Below the pieces are notes generated by a model that was not told the origin of the DNA, searched no databases, and saw only the letters and a list, made by a program, of their open reading frames with translations. Shown here piece after piece: positions 57,980-59,622 of a DNA stretch of 59,622 bases. Location of the stretch: assembly GCF_016902615.1 (NCBI RefSeq), contig NZ_JACJMB010000014.1:1-59622 (forward strand). Reading direction: 5' to 3'. The position numbers were made by a program, and so were the translations under genes. The stretch comes from Collinsella tanakaei. GTDB lineage: Bacteria > Actinomycetota > Coriobacteriia > Coriobacteriales > Coriobacteriaceae. Position 1 is the first letter of the stretch. Every line of letters starts with the position of its first letter.

Positions 57980-58984
57980 CTATCCCTGCCGCGACGCCGC
58001 CCTGATAGCGTCCAGGATCTCGGCGCAGCGGACGGATGCGGCAAGCGGCATGATGGGGCTTTCGGCCGCACCCGCGCGCACAAGCTCGCAGAAGTGCGCG
58101 ATCTGCGGGTAGAAGTCGTCCACCTCATACGGCACGCGCAGCTCGCGCGGCTCGGCATCGGCCGGGCACATGACGCGCAGCGCATCCGGACGGTGCGGCA
58201 GGTTCACCTCGATGGCGCCCTCCGTACCCACGACGAGCGCCGACCGCGGGCCGGGGCGGTCGCTGCCGCACTCCAGAAGCGCGCTCGCGCCCCCGGGCGC
58301 GGCGAGCTCCGCGCGCACCCACACATCCACCCCGCGGCTCAAGGCGCATTCCGCGCTTGTGACCGCAAGGTCTGCGGGCAGAAGGTCTGCCAGCCAGCTC
58401 GCGCAGTATATGCCCATGTCCAGCAGCACGCCGCCCTGCACGGGGTCGAAAAAGTACGAGGAGGCCGCGAGCGCCGCCGGGTCGGATTCGCCGAGCAGCC
58501 GCACCTCCACGCGCCTGACCTCGCCGATCGCGCCCGCATCCAGCAGGCGGCGAAGCTCCCGGTACGCCGGCTCGAAGCGCGCCTTCATGGCCTCCATGAA
58601 CAACGCGCCGCACCCGCGCGCCGTATCGGCTATCGCGCGCATCTCGTCCGCCGAGAGCGCTGCGGGCTTCTCGCAGAGCACCGCCTTGCCCGCCGCGAGC
58701 GCGCGGGCGGCCCACACGCGGTGCAGCCCGTGCGGCAACGCGAGGTAGACGGCATCGATATCGGGGTCGGAAAGCAGCGCTGTGTGGCCGGCATCGGGCC
58801 CGTCGACATCGCTGTACGCCGCCTTCGCACCGAACTTACGCGCGAAGGCGCAGGCCTTCGCCTCGGAACGGCAGCTGATGGCGCGCAGCTCGGTGCCCGG
58901 CACCCGCTCGAGGCTTTTCGCGAATCGGTGCGCGATACCGCCCGCGCCCACGATGCCCCAGCGCACCGTCGTCATCTGAACCAT
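57980..58984 (-). CDS. Gfo/Idh/MocA family oxidoreductase
   Basis: A 334-residue NAD(P)-dependent dehydrogenase. The N-terminal Rossmann fold has GIVGAGGIAHRFAKSLE, then AVYLALPHGLH, and the catalytic EKP in VLCEKPAAL. The C-terminal domain follows DPVQGGVLLDMGIY, a dihydrodiol-dehydrogenase-like block. Substrates in this family are mostly sugars or cyclitols. The ATG at 58984 has AAAGGGTTGCCT. A single-gene unit by appearance. Confidence 0.88.
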   Translation of the reverse strand: MVQMTTVRWGIVGAGGIAHRFAKSLERVPGTELRAISCRSEAKACAFARKFGAKAAYSDVDGPDAGHTALLSDPDIDAVYLALPHGLHRVWAARALAAGKAVLCEKPAALSADEMRAIADTARGCGALFMEAMKARFEPAYRELRRLLDAGAIGEVRRVEVRLLGESDPAALAASSYFFDPVQGGVLLDMGIYCASWLADLLPADLAVTSAECALSRGVDVWVRAELAAPGGASALLECGSDRPGPRSALVVGTEGAIEVNLPHRPDALRVMCPADAEPRELRVPYEVDDFYPQIAHFCELVRAGAAESPIMPLAASVRCAEILDAIRAASRQG

Positions 58985-59073
58985 AGGCAACCCTTTCGAT
59001 CACCCGCCGCCTGCCTGCACGCGGCGCCCCAACCACTCTACCCCGCGCGCCGTCTGCGCGCCACCAGGCCCGC

Positions 59074-59622
59074 GCCGGAGGAGGCGCGCATCGACCTGCA
59101 GGCGCAGACCGAGTCCGCCTACGACTTCTTCCGGGCCCAAGGCTCGGACGTCGCCGCGGGGCTGCTGAACGGCGCGGTCGGCCCGCGCGTGATGAAAGAC
59201 GGCACGTACCTGCACAGCTACACGCAGCTCGGGTCGGCCACCGACGCCACGTCGCTTGCCAACATGCTCGCGTCGCTCGACATGCTCGAGGAGATGAACA
59301 AGGTCCGCACGCAGGTCGAGCATATCGGCGAGCTCAAGGTCACCGACACCGCCATGGCCTATACGATGCTCGCGGCGAACTGGTCATCGTGCGCGACGGC
59401 ACCTACGCGATCGCCGGCGCCGCCATCGCGGGCACCGGAAACGTCCGCTCGGTCAACCTCGCCGACGTGAACCGCCCGCTCGACGCGGGCAGCCACACGG
59501 GGACGGTCGCGGGCGAGAAGACCTACACCGTGGCGCAGTACCGCGCCCGCCCGCAGTCCTACATCGACCAGATAGGCGGTGTGGACGAACCCGACGAGCC
59601 CGACACCCCCACCACCCCGGAC
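59074..59622 (+). pseudogene. Decayed CAP-domain surface protein, open at the window edge
   Basis: Reading from about 59074, EEARIDLQAQTESAYDF through SLANMLASLDMLEEMNKV and LKVTDTAMAYTMLA resembles the first part of an SCP/CAP-type extracellular domain. At about 59380 the frame changes: GELVIVRDGTYAIAGAAIAG continues in another frame to a proline-rich tail (DEPDEPDTPTTPD) at the edge. The CAP core with its histidines is missing, so either an internal deletion or a frameshift occurred. There is no start codon or signal peptide; the 5' end lies against the oxidoreductase promoter. Confidence 0.55.

Overview
High-GC bacterial DNA, most likely from a Coriobacteriia actinobacterium (a Collinsella-like gut anaerobe). 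This is inferred from the GC-rich core, the four-domain ribosomal protein S1, the large set of amino-acid and dipeptide hydrolases, and a dispersed intergenic repeat built around GGGGACGGGGTAGTTTGGTG. No rRNA or tRNA was seen, so the taxonomy is inference.

Layout. From 1 to 30 kb is ordinary chromosome: a Uup-like ABC-F ATPase; an OFA-type MFS carrier beside an M20 amidohydrolase and a divergent YtcJ-like amidohydrolase; the phosphate operon pstSCAB with a candidate Pho box; a PepV-like dipeptidase, a HAD phosphatase and an SMR exporter; rpsA; a cysteine desulfidase/serine deaminase-like protein; argG, a small ORF and argH; an MFS protein; a Cof-type phosphatase; and polA. At 28.1-30.1 kb are three tandem paralogous small membrane proteins, the third broken by a one-base frameshift.

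From 30.2 to 44.1 kb is a complete type I-E CRISPR-Cas locus. On the minus strand it runs DEDDh exonuclease - cas3 - cas8e - cas11 - cas7e - cas5e - cas6e - cas1 - cas2 - leader - array of 58 repeats and 57 spacers. The degenerate repeats sit at the far end (30227), so the newest spacers are next to cas2. Two points stand out: a DnaQ-like exonuclease gene placed directly upstream of cas3, and a solitary repeat-like hairpin in the cas3-cas8e gap whose stem carries a compensatory base-pair change relative to the array repeat.

From 44.3 to 55.7 kb, pepD is followed by accessory genes, lower in GC by eye: a DUF6429-like protein, a MazG-like pyrophosphohydrolase next to a GIY-YIG nuclease/DUF2075 helicase fusion, a frameshifted S-layer-homology surface protein, and an XRE regulator with a GmrSD-like DUF262/HNH protein. 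With the CRISPR locus this looks like a defence island. The window ends with an M18 aminopeptidase, a Gfo/Idh/MocA oxidoreductase and a decayed CAP-domain surface protein. Three genes carry apparent frameshifts (29.73, 50.31 and about 59.38 kb), so either genuine decay or assembly errors must be considered.
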